DNA of 7,148 nt from Acidobacteriota bacterium (GCA_020200195.1 JAIVJE010000380.1:6702-13849); one strand, 5' to 3'. Positions 1 through 5,717 are shown, numbered from the stretch's first letter. Numbers and translations: made by a program. The notes: generated from the letters alone by a model not told the origin.

Positions 1-1
1 G

Positions 2-945
2 CCCAAGACTCTCCAAGCCGCAATCCTCTACTTCGCCGATTACGACTGCTGCCGCAAGTTTCTGATGGACCTGCGTTGGCCGGACGGCAACGTCACCTGC
101 CCGCAGTGTGGATCGGATCACGTCGTGTATCTCGAAAAGGCGCGCGTGTGGAAGTGCTACGCCAAGCATCCCAAGGCGAAATTTACGCTCAAGACCGGCA
201 CCATTTTTGAGGATTCGCCGCTCGGTCTTGACAAGTGGCTGAGCGCGCTCTGGCTGATCGTGAACTGCAAGAACGGCGTGAGTAGCTGCGAGATCGCCCG
301 CGACTTGGGTATCACGCAAAAGTCGGCGTGGTTCATGGCGCATCGTCTGCGCTTCGCGCTCCACTACGGTTCCTTCAACAAGCTGACCGGCGACGTTGAA
401 GTGGACGAGACATTTATTGGCGGCAAGGCGCGCAACATGCACAAGGCGAAGCGCGATCGCCTCGGCATCTCGCAGAGCCGGTCGATGATCGGGAAGGTCG
501 CCGTGATGGGTCTGCTCGAACGGCACGGCAGCAACGTGCGCCTGCAAGTCGTGCAGACTCGCCGGAAGCATGAACTGGAACAGACCGTCAGCCAGCACGT
601 TACTGAAGGCGCGACGGTGTATACCGATGCGCTGAAGTCCTACGACCGCATGGGGCAGCGTGGCTACGTTCACCACGTCATCGACCACGCCGAAGCGTAC
701 GTAGACGGACAAGTCCACACGAACGGGTGGAGAACTTCTGGTCGCTGCTCAAGCGCGCACTCAAGGGCACGTATGTCAGCGTCGAACCGTTCCACTTGTT
801 CCGGTACCTGGACGAGCAGGCGTATCGCTTCAACAACCGGAAGGATCTTGGTGACTTCGACCGCTTCAGAATTGCTGCTTCGCAGATTGTTGGCAAGCGT
901 CTGACGTGGAAGCAAGTGGTCGGCGACGCGAGGTGGGCGTACTGA
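2..945 (+). pseudogene. ISXO2-like (IS1595 family) transposase, 5'-truncated by window edge and frameshifted
   Basis: DDE transposase of the ISXO2-like/IS1595 type, which moves its insertion sequence by cut-and-join chemistry. The frame is open from base 2, and the family's N-terminus (KTLQAAILYFADYD) lies upstream of the ATG at 65, so the true start is off the window. Visible in order: a zinc-ribbon-like segment (CPQC near 101-112, then WKCYAKH), the conserved block GTIFEDSPLGLDKW, the first catalytic Asp in VDETFIGGK (codon 404-406) and the second Asp in VYTDALKSYD (626-628). After HTNG (codon 725-727) the frame turns to nonsense, while the adjacent frame gives VENFWSLLKRALKGTY with the catalytic Glu at 730-732 and runs to the TGA at 943-945. 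One missing G in the run at 725-727 explains this. The element's left end is outside the window, and I could not define a right inverted repeat. Confidence 0.93.
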
Positions 946-987
946 GAAGGAACGTCAGCGACAGGGACGCGGAAAACGGAAGCGCCG

Positions 988-1137
988 CTAGCCTTTGGGC
1001 TTCGCGGCCTTCTTCTTTTCGCGATGCGGTCGCGGCGGGAGAGCACTTTTCGGCACTGCGATCACAGCTTTAACAGCTGTGCGAAAGCGCTCAAATGCCT
1101 GCGGCCCCTCGTCCGTGGCTAGCGTTCGTGGTTTCAT
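988..1137 (-). CDS. small basic conserved hypothetical protein (49 aa)
   Basis: Predicted protein of 49 residues. The first half, with DEGPQAFERFRTAV and IAVPKSALPP, resembles a small conserved bacterial family that I know only as hypothetical (typical core EGPEAFxRF...VPK). The second half is strongly basic and ends in KKKAAKPKG, which suggests nucleic-acid contact, but no function is established. The ATG at 1137 is preferred because it leaves 23 bases after the stop of the HEPN-like gene. An upstream in-frame start at 1242 would run well into that gene. No good Shine-Dalgarno is visible. The gene is same-strand with, and immediately downstream of, the HEPN-like gene. It is convergent with the left transposase, and its TAG stop (988-990) lies next to the end of that gene. 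From memory, such small genes often sit beside ISXO2-like transposases, so it may be a passenger of that element and not a partner of the HEPN-like gene. Confidence 0.6.
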   Translation of the reverse strand: MKPRTLATDEGPQAFERFRTAVKAVIAVPKSALPPRPHREKKKAAKPKG

Positions 1138-1160
1138 GGGTAAATGCCGCCGCAATATTT

Positions 1161-2009
1161 TCACGAAAACAGCGTCCGATCCATCACCAATTGGCCGTGC
1201 CCCATATTCTCGTTCGTTTTTTCCGCGAGGAGAAGGAACCACTCTCTCGTTCGATTTAAGACACTGCGCGCGCTCAGTTCGTCGTAATCTCCGCGTGTGT
1301 GCATCACGAGATTGCGGACGTCATCCTTGAACGCGTGGAGATCTGCGACGATTCTTTTAAAGAACTGTCTCGCATTCACTTGCTCTTTGCTTTTACCCCA
1401 CTGAGCGACTGGACTTTTCCAGTAACAATCGACCATATCGATCAATTTATTCCACTCCTCGTACTCGAACGGCAGCTTTTGCGCTGGGGCGCCAACTGCC
1501 ACGGCGAGACTTCTCAAGCCATGCTCTACTCCGCGCATGCAGTGAAATACGCTGGCCGTGTACCGCTCAACCGCACAACAATTGTTGGCCTCACTCAACT
1601 CAACCGAATCAGCGGAAAAAAGACTATCGACTAGTGGGCCGAACCCAGTATTGAACAACGCGGATTTATCTCGGCCCATCAAGAACATCCTTCGCGCCTG
1701 AGTATCGTATCGGAAATTCTCATCGAACTCGCTGATCCGACCGATGGCTTCGCGGACCGTCAGCGGTGCGATGAATTTGGACGCGCCAGTGCGTGATTCG
1801 TCCCACCGTCCGATCAATTTAACGGTTGTTGCTAAACACGTTGGCAGGTCGAATTGTTTCGACAGAAGCTGCCAGTTATAGAACGTAGTGGCGAGGCCGA
1901 TCTCGTCATCGCGCGGTAGCGCATCGTCCGGCGAACGAGCATGAAGGGATTCACGGCGAGCGCCCAAGGCTTCAAGGGCTGTGACGAACACTTTTAGGTT
2001 GCACAACAT
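1161..2009 (-). CDS. HEPN-like domain protein (R-x4-H), putative RNase or toxin-like accessory protein
   Basis: Predicted soluble helical protein of about 282 residues. The C-terminal half matches the pattern of a large uncharacterised family: a block like VERYTASVFHCMRGVEHGLR, then an acidic/aromatic spacer, then FKDDVRNLVMHTRGDYDELS. The latter contains RNLVMH, an R-x4-H motif of the kind used by HEPN ribonucleases (residues 232-237 counted from this start). HEPN proteins are established as metal-independent RNases in many toxin-antitoxin and defence systems, but not every family with this fold cleaves RNA, so activity is inference. Start: the ATG at 2009 has a GGAG at 2020-2023, ten bases upstream. 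The frame is open to an ATG at 2192, but those extra 61 residues look non-protein-like and would overlap the methyltransferase remnant. Base composition is less GC-rich than moaA, suggesting acquisition. It lies directly downstream of a broken DNA methyltransferase on the same strand and upstream of a small basic protein gene. Confidence 0.6.
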   Translation of the reverse strand: MLCNLKVFVTALEALGARRESLHARSPDDALPRDDEIGLATTFYNWQLLSKQFDLPTCLATTVKLIGRWDESRTGASKFIAPLTVREAIGRISEFDENFRYDTQARRMFLMGRDKSALFNTGFGPLVDSLFSADSVELSEANNCCAVERYTASVFHCMRGVEHGLRSLAVAVGAPAQKLPFEYEEWNKLIDMVDCYWKSPVAQWGKSKEQVNARQFFKRIVADLHAFKDDVRNLVMHTRGDYDELSARSVLNRTREWFLLLAEKTNENMGHGQLVMDRTLFS

Positions 2010-2172
2010 GTCCCATAGGCTCCAGGCCGATACGGGTGCAACAGGAGACGGACAACATGTAGCAGGCAACATACCCTTTCCGCCGGTAGCGCGTGATACA
2101 CTACAGCTACCCACGGCGGCTACGGCCTCGCGGTGTTCCACCACCACGTCAGCCTGCGCCATGCGGATCGAC
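2010..2172. other. gap between methyltransferase remnant and HEPN-like gene
   Basis: No convincing gene. The minus-strand frame of the HEPN-like gene stays open here, but the translation (Cys/Ser/Ala-rich, no family resemblance) does not look like protein. The methyltransferase frame has already stopped at 2173-2175. The 3' part of the methyltransferase was probably lost here, and any promoter for the HEPN-like gene would have to lie here. The octamer ACAACATG occurs at 2003-2010 and again at 2053-2060. I could not assign a meaning to it. Confidence 0.4.
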
Positions 2173-2667
2173 TCACTCTTGGGTATCGTCATGGAAGTTG
2201 ATCAGGCCATCAATGCCACGGTCCTTCCCCTTCTTCACTTGCTCAGATCCCGCTGGTCGCGCGCTCACCAGACCGAGCGCTCAAGTCTGGAACTGAAACG
2301 GTTCCGCCGCCACAAGCGCCGCAGCATCATCTAGACTGGTCGGCTCTCCGATGACCTCATACGTAGCGCGGATGTTCACTCCGGGCTGATCGCGGTACAT
2401 GTCGTCCAGCCGCGTCTTAATCAGGCCGATGGCCAAATGCGTAATATCTATGCCGACCCATCGGCGGTTCATTTTCTGTGCAGCCGCAATTGTCGTCCCG
2501 CAGCCGCAAAACGGATCGAGGATTAGATCGCCTTCGTTTGAGCTGGCGGAAATGATGCGCTCCAAAAGCGCTTCCGGTTTCTGCGTAGGGTACCCAAGCC
2601 GCTCGCCCCCGACTGGATTGATCCGATCAATGTCGTCCCATTGATCCGACACCGCGAGCCCTTTCCC
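2173..2667 (-). pseudogene. DNA methyltransferase (beta class), C-terminal half, interrupted
   Basis: Second half of the N6-adenine/N4-cytosine methyltransferase whose N-terminal half is at 4028-4848. It reads GKGLAVSDQWDDIDRINP, then the YPTQKPEALLERII block (motif X type), then LILDPFCGCGTT (motif I, AdoMet-binding) and RWVGIDITHLAI. Because motif I lies downstream of DPPFN, the arrangement is the beta class. The frame hits TGA at 2281-2283, exactly where this family has Trp (FQFQ-T-W-A). Reading on gives ALGLVSARPAG, then KKGKDRGIDGLINFHDD, a recognisable stretch of this family's C-terminal region, before TGA at 2173-2175. So the TGA at 2281 is a nonsense mutation, and the remainder of the C-terminus (usually longer) has been lost. 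An ATG at 2700 opens this frame in the insertion element but is not a native start. Confidence 0.88.
2665..2667. repeat. putative 3-bp target-site duplication, left copy (CCC)
   Basis: CCC flanks the insertion here and again at 4028-4030. On the minus strand each copy is a GGG glycine codon in the methyltransferase frame. Deleting 2668-4027 plus one CCC restores ...LNG-KGLAVSDQW... without a frame change. A 3-bp duplication is common for IS3-family elements. C runs nearby make the exact boundary uncertain by a few bases. Confidence 0.55.
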
Positions 2668-2671
2668 TCCC

Positions 2672-2691
2672 TGCCAAGATAGATGAGACAC
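2672..2691. repeat. left terminal inverted repeat of the IS3-family element
   Basis: TGCCAAGATAGATGAGACAC pairs with the right repeat at 4005-4024 (14 of 20 positions). The inner nine bases ATGAGACAC are identical. The divergence is concentrated in the middle, which suggests an old or drifting element. Confidence 0.65.
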
Positions 2692-2810
2692 TTCGCTCAC
2701 CCGTAATTAATGTTCAGGGCGGGGAGGTGTCAGGACGTTGATGACCAGGATCCGCTCGATGCTGGCAGACCATCGAGCGCGCGAGTGCGCCGGCCCCGCC
2801 CGACCCGGAG

Positions 2811-4022
2811 GTGCCGGCTCGCCACGCACGGCGACGCTTCACGACCGCCTACAAGCTGGAGATCTTGCGGAAAGCCGACGCCTGTACCCGACACGGCGAG
2901 CTCGGCGCGCTGTTGCGAAAAGAGGGGCTCTATTCCTCGCATCTCATCACCTGGCGGCAGCAGCGGGAGCGCGGATTGACGCCCAAGAAACGCGGACGCA
3001 AGGCGGTGCCCGTCGATCCGCGGCTGAAGAAACTCGAGGCCGTCGAACGGCAAGGGGTGTTGGACCTCCTGCACACGCGGTTCGTCGATCAGGCGCCGGC
3101 GCAGGTCCATGCCACGCTCCTCGATGAGGGCACCTATCTCTGCTCGCCACGCACGATGTACCGGATCCTCGATGCGGCCCACGAGGTCAAGGAACGGCGC
3201 GATCAGGTGCGGCGTCCCCACTATGCCGCGCCGGAGTTGTTGGCCACGCGGCCCAATGAAGTCTGGAGCTGGGATATCACCAAGCTCCTCGGCCCAGCGA
3301 AGTGGACCTACTTCTATCTGTATGTGATCCTCGACATCTTCAGCCGCTACGTCGTCGGCTGGATGATCGCGCCGCACGAGAGTGCGGCGCTCGCCGAGCG
3401 GCTCATCGCCGAGACGTGCGCGAAGCAGGGAATCGTGCCGGGGCAACTGACGCTGCATGCCGATCGGGGTGGCGCGATGCGCAGGAAGCCGGTCGCGCTG
3501 CTGCTGGCCGACCTCGGGGTCGTCAAGACCCATAGCCGGCCCCAGGTCTCCAACGACAATCCGTTTTCAGAAGCGCAGTTCCGCACGCTGAAGTACTGTC
3601 CGCAATTCCCCGACCGCTTCGGATCGATCGAAGACGGCCGCGCGTTCGGCCAAATGTTTTTTCGCTGGTACAACCACGACCATCGTCACAGCGGTCTCGG
3701 CTTTCTCACGCCGGCCGTCGTCCACTTCGGCCAGGCCGCCGTGGTGCGCGCGAATCGCGACCGCGTCCTCGCGGCCGCCTATGCCGAACATCCCGAGCGC
3801 TTCGTGAACGGCCGGCCGCAACCCGCCGATCTGCCGAACGCCGTCTGGATCAACCCGCCTGTCAAAAAACCGACTACTCAGGATGCCCCAGGAACGACGA
3901 TCGACATCCCGGACGACGTCCCCCATGGCCGGATTCTCAAGGCCGCGCGCCGATCGACCACCATCGTGATCGACGGCAGTGCTCCTTTAATTAACTCAAC
4001 CTCGGTGTCTCATTGTCATTGA
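2811..4022 (+). CDS. IS3-family transposase, single open frame, probably internally deleted
   Basis: Transposase of 403 residues from the GTG at 2811. Residues 8-50 form the helix-turn-helix region typical of IS3 orfA (RRRFTTAYKLEILRKAD ... GLYSSHLITWRQQR). Residues 145-300 form the integrase-like catalytic domain, with D155 in WSWDITKL, D218 in LHADRGG and E254 in NPFSEAQF. The last two are 35 residues apart, giving DD35E. The segment DPRLKKLEA-VERQGVLDLL jumps directly from the end of the orfA-like domain to the block just before FVDQAPAQVHATLLDEG. As I remember relatives, a long coiled-coil and linker lie between, so an in-frame internal deletion is likely. The motif HADRGGAMRR also departs from the usual serine/threonine-rich form. 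No stop occurs upstream in frame until 2742. An ATG at 2741 in another frame has a good AGGA spacing, so the N-terminus may be frameshifted too. The last codons run into the right inverted repeat. Activity is doubtful. Confidence 0.85.
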   Translation: MPARHARRRFTTAYKLEILRKADACTRHGELGALLRKEGLYSSHLITWRQQRERGLTPKKRGRKAVPVDPRLKKLEAVERQGVLDLLHTRFVDQAPAQVHATLLDEGTYLCSPRTMYRILDAAHEVKERRDQVRRPHYAAPELLATRPNEVWSWDITKLLGPAKWTYFYLYVILDIFSRYVVGWMIAPHESAALAERLIAETCAKQGIVPGQLTLHADRGGAMRRKPVALLLADLGVVKTHSRPQVSNDNPFSEAQFRTLKYCPQFPDRFGSIEDGRAFGQMFFRWYNHDHRHSGLGFLTPAVVHFGQAAVVRANRDRVLAAAYAEHPERFVNGRPQPADLPNAVWINPPVKKPTTQDAPGTTIDIPDDVPHGRILKAARRSTTIVIDGSAPLINSTSVSHCH

Positions 4023-4024
4023 CA
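4005..4024. repeat. right terminal inverted repeat of the IS3-family element
   Basis: GTGTCTCATTGTCATTGACA is the inverted partner of 2672-2691. It contains the last codons and stop (4020-4022) of the transposase frame. It also supplies the TGA (4016-4018, minus strand) that ends the interrupted N-terminal methyltransferase frame. Confidence 0.65.
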
Positions 4025-4027
4025 GCG

Positions 4028-4030
4028 CCC
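4028..4030. repeat. putative 3-bp target-site duplication, right copy (CCC)
   Basis: Partner of the CCC at 2665-2667. On the minus strand it is the glycine codon GGG of YRDELNG. Confidence 0.55.
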
Positions 4031-4848
4031 GTTCAGCTCATCGCGATACCGCTTGTACTGCGGCATTGTGGCTTTGGCTGGCCAATAAATGCGGCCTTCC
4101 TTGTCGAGCCTTTCGAGATTCTCAATGGTGAACTTCCAATGCATGCCTTTCGCGCCTGGGTCAATCCCGTGCCATGGCTGACCAGAACTGCCGTAGCGCA
4201 CACCTGCCGCGCAAAGGTTATCTCGCCAGTACAAGCGACCCTCCCCGTCGTCGAACCGGTAGTACTTGTCAAGGTAGGCCTGTTCGTACTTTGTGCGCGG
4301 GCTGTTCCATGTGACGTGATCGCTTTTCCCGTAATACAAGATGATGTCGTGGACAGGCGCGTACTTCTTGGCACTGCTGTGAGCCGTCGTACGCTTCCAA
4401 ACAATCTCGTTCCTGAATAGCTGCGGCCCGAACGTCGCATCCATCAGCATCTTCAAATAGTGGCTGGCGGTCGGATCACAGTGCAGATACATGCTGCCAG
4501 TTGGCTTCAGGGTTCGCCGTAGCTCCACGAGGCGCGGTGCCATCATTGCGAGATACGCCAGCATGTCGTTCTCACCAAGGAACGTCCTGAACGCTTGGAG
4601 CGCTTGAGAGACAGTCCCGCCAGCTTCTACGACCTGCCGGTACGCCATTGCAGCGGACTCGTCCCACTGCCACGTATCTTCAAAGGCGCGGATCTGAGCG
4701 GCGGATCGCTTGCCGCTCTTTTCCGCAAACAGTACGTTGTAATCTTGGTTCGATTGAACGGCGGATCGAGGTAGACCAGATCAACGGAGGCATCCTCGAC
4801 GTGTCGCCGGAGCACGTCGAGGTTGTCGCCGTAATACAGGCGGTTCAT
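4028..4848 (-). pseudogene. DNA methyltransferase (beta class), N-terminal half, frameshifted and interrupted
   Basis: N-terminal half of a site-specific DNA methyltransferase of the N6_N4_Mtase fold, which would transfer a methyl group from AdoMet to adenine N6 (or cytosine N4). It starts at the ATG at 4848 with MNRLYYGDNLDVLRRH, followed by VYLDPPFN (motif IV, residues 28-32). After the Asn codon at 4753-4755 the frame breaks. The neighbouring frame gives NQDYNVLFAEKSGKRSAAQI, then EDTWQWDESAAMAYR, and continues through LVELRRTLKPTGSMYLHCDP, FRNEIVWKR and KYYRFDDGEGRLYWRDN to YRDELNG. One lost base at 4751/4752 restores continuity. Beyond the glycine codon at 4028-4030 the gene is cut by the IS element. 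Joining both halves and correcting the lesions would give about 437 residues before the C-terminal truncation. No cognate restriction enzyme is visible in the window. The DPPF form favours adenine methylation, but this is inference. Confidence 0.9.
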
Positions 4849-4864
4849 CGGCCTTGGTATCGGC

Positions 4865-4945
4865 CTATCGACGCCTGTAGAAGAATCCGCCTCCGCCGAG
4901 CAGGAGAAGTACGATTACGATGATCAGGAGGGTGGTGGTGTCCAT
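4865..4945 (-). CDS. single-pass small membrane peptide (26 aa)
   Basis: A 26-residue open frame, too short for usual gene callers. It starts MDTTT, followed by an uninterrupted hydrophobic helix (LLIIVIVLLLL), then GGGGFFY and a positively charged RRR end. This is the layout of small N-out, basic-C-in membrane peptides that are abundant in soil bacteria (reminiscent of the short hydrophobic DUF3309-like proteins, but shorter). Function is unknown. It ends 16 bases before the methyltransferase start on the same strand, so co-transcription is possible. Start: the ATG at 4945 is chosen. An in-frame ATG at 4957 would add MLQR. AGGAGG at 4961-4966 is too close to the 4957 start (2 bases) and rather far from the 4945 start (about 15). 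A promoter-like pair overlaps this region. Confidence 0.5.
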   Translation of the reverse strand: MDTTTLLIIVIVLLLLGGGGFFYRRR

Positions 4946-4952
4946 GCGCTGG

Positions 4953-4981
4953 AGCATACCCTCCTAGGCTTGGTCCGTCAA
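4953..4981 (-). promoter_or_regulatory. candidate sigma70-type promoter for the small peptide/methyltransferase
   Basis: On the minus strand TTGACG (4976-4981) is followed after exactly 17 bases by TATGCT (4953-4958), matching the -35 and -10 consensus at 5 of 6 and 4 of 6 positions. Transcription would begin around the ATG at 4945, giving a leaderless or nearly leaderless message and leaving the AGGAGG outside the transcript. The AT-rich stretch just upstream (4980-4992) fits a promoter. No experimental support. Confidence 0.35.
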
Positions 4982-4996
4982 ATAAATAGTTACTGC

Positions 4997-5054
4997 TTCA
5001 GCCGGACTCGCATTGGACCCCGGTAGTGTCCGGCTTTAGCCGGACTCCGGACAC
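4997..5054. repeat. GTCCGGC-type palindromic repeat cluster
   Basis: The perfect palindrome GTCCGGCTTTAGCCGGAC occupies 5028-5045 (8-base arms, 2-base loop). Overlapping it, GTGTCCGG (5026-5033) pairs with CCGGACAC (5047-5054), so two alternative hairpins compete. A further direct copy, TTCAGCCGGACTC, begins at 4998. This looks like a REP-type intergenic element in a non-coding gap between the small peptide gene and the GAF gene. It starts about a dozen bases beyond the GAF gene's stop, so it could stabilise or end that transcript, but it lacks a following U tract. Confidence 0.6.
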
Positions 5055-5066
5055 GACAGCCAGGGC

Positions 5067-5717
5067 CTACCGTCGGACGAGCCGCAAGTCAGCGGCGGAC
5101 TGCCGACGGGCGCCCGCGACCGCAGCAACCTGCGGTTCCGCCGCCGCGCCCACGCTCGCGATCGAGGCTCCGAGGCTCGGCGCCAGCAGTTCGAGGGTTC
5201 GGAGTTGATCTTCGGAGAAGGCGTTGGGGGCGGAGGCGTACAGTGCAAGCACGCCCACACACGAGCCGTCGTGCGTCAGTGGCACCGCCAGCGCGGAGCA
5301 GAGCGGCGCCGACAGCACCGCCGGCTCCAGCCCCATGTCGAGCGCCGGGTCCGCGTTCAGAAGGCTGGCCGACACCCATCCCGAGACGCCGGCGCCTCGT
5401 GGCTTCCGCACCCGTCGCAGCGCGATGGCGTGCGCTCCCGCAGCGAACCTGACTTCCACCGCGTCCTGCCCGTCGTCGTTGACAAACAGCGCCATCGACG
5501 CGCACGGCACGACGTTCCGGATCATCATCCAGGCGAGCGCCCCAACGTCTGTCAGCGACGCCTCGCCGGCGACCGCCCGCGCCAGGCTGGTCACGGCAAG
5601 GACCTCGTCTGATACGGGTGCGTCGGTAATCGAGGGTTCCGAGGCCGCGGCCGATTGTCTGACGGCCTCTCTGGCATCGCCGAGCGCGCGCGCGACGGGA
5701 TGCGTCGCTGACCTCAC
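5067..5717 (-). CDS. GAF-domain protein, probably the C-terminal part of a larger signalling protein
   Basis: Frame of 216 residues, GTG at 5717. The GAF domain spans roughly residues 35-190: SDEVLAVTSLARAVAGEASL, then a core with VPCASMALFVND, GVSGWVSASLLNADPALDMG, SALAVPLTHDG and VGVLALYASAPNAFSEDQLR, ending in LLAPSLGASI. GAF domains bind small ligands or act as sensory and dimerisation modules in cytoplasmic signalling proteins. The remaining tail is Ala-rich and ends LRLVRR. In proteins I recall with this GAF type, the segment HPVARALGDAREAVRQS is a linker after another domain (HD-GYP or GGDEF-type). Here that upstream domain is absent and the next bases encode a PDZ domain on the other strand. 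No Shine-Dalgarno precedes the GTG. So the gene is probably 5'-truncated and may be silent. A stand-alone GAF protein is the alternative. Confidence 0.6.
   Translation of the reverse strand: MRSATHPVARALGDAREAVRQSAAASEPSITDAPVSDEVLAVTSLARAVAGEASLTDVGALAWMMIRNVVPCASMALFVNDDGQDAVEVRFAAGAHAIALRRVRKPRGAGVSGWVSASLLNADPALDMGLEPAVLSAPLCSALAVPLTHDGSCVGVLALYASAPNAFSEDQLRTLELLAPSLGASIASVGAAAEPQVAAVAGARRQSAADLRLVRR

Larger units (their letters stand above)
2668..4027 (+). mobile_element. IS3-family insertion sequence (about 1.36 kb) inside the methyltransferase gene
   Basis: A complete-looking insertion sequence splits the minus-strand methyltransferase gene, with its transposase on the plus strand. 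Imperfect terminal inverted repeats are visible: TGCCAAGATAGATGAGACAC at 2672-2691 against the reverse complement of GTGTCTCATTGTCATTGACA at 4005-4024 (14 of 20 matching, including a perfect ATGAGACAC). A TAATTAA near each inner edge (2704-2710 and 3988-3994) extends the symmetry. The outer boundary is set by requiring the methyltransferase frame to rejoin, which gives a CCC target duplication. The internal transposase is recognisable by domain and DD35E motif, but appears internally shortened compared with relatives. Confidence 0.8.

Noticed and set aside
1138..1242. Longer start for the small basic protein (ATG/GTG at 1242)
   Set aside because: Would overlap the C-terminus of the HEPN-like gene by about 80 bases with non-conserved-looking sequence. 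The ATG at 1137 fits the family-like core.
2281..2283. TGA recoded as Trp (alternative code or selenocysteine)
   Set aside because: TGG encodes Trp throughout the other genes and TGA ends other frames (5974, 943). No recoding structure is evident, so a nonsense mutation is simpler.
2730..3533. Minus-strand open frame (267 codons) opposite the IS3-family transposase
   Set aside because: Runs antisense to the recognisable DDE transposase with low-complexity composition. A shadow of high-GC coding sequence.
5026..5054. Rho-independent terminator for the GAF gene
   Set aside because: Strong stem but no U tract on either side in the needed position. Better described as a palindromic repeat.
5224..5703. 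N-terminal part of the plus-strand frame leading into the PDZ domain
   Set aside because: Ser/Ala/Thr-rich translation antisense to a well-formed GAF domain. The PDZ frame is open here only by composition, so I did not call one fused protein.
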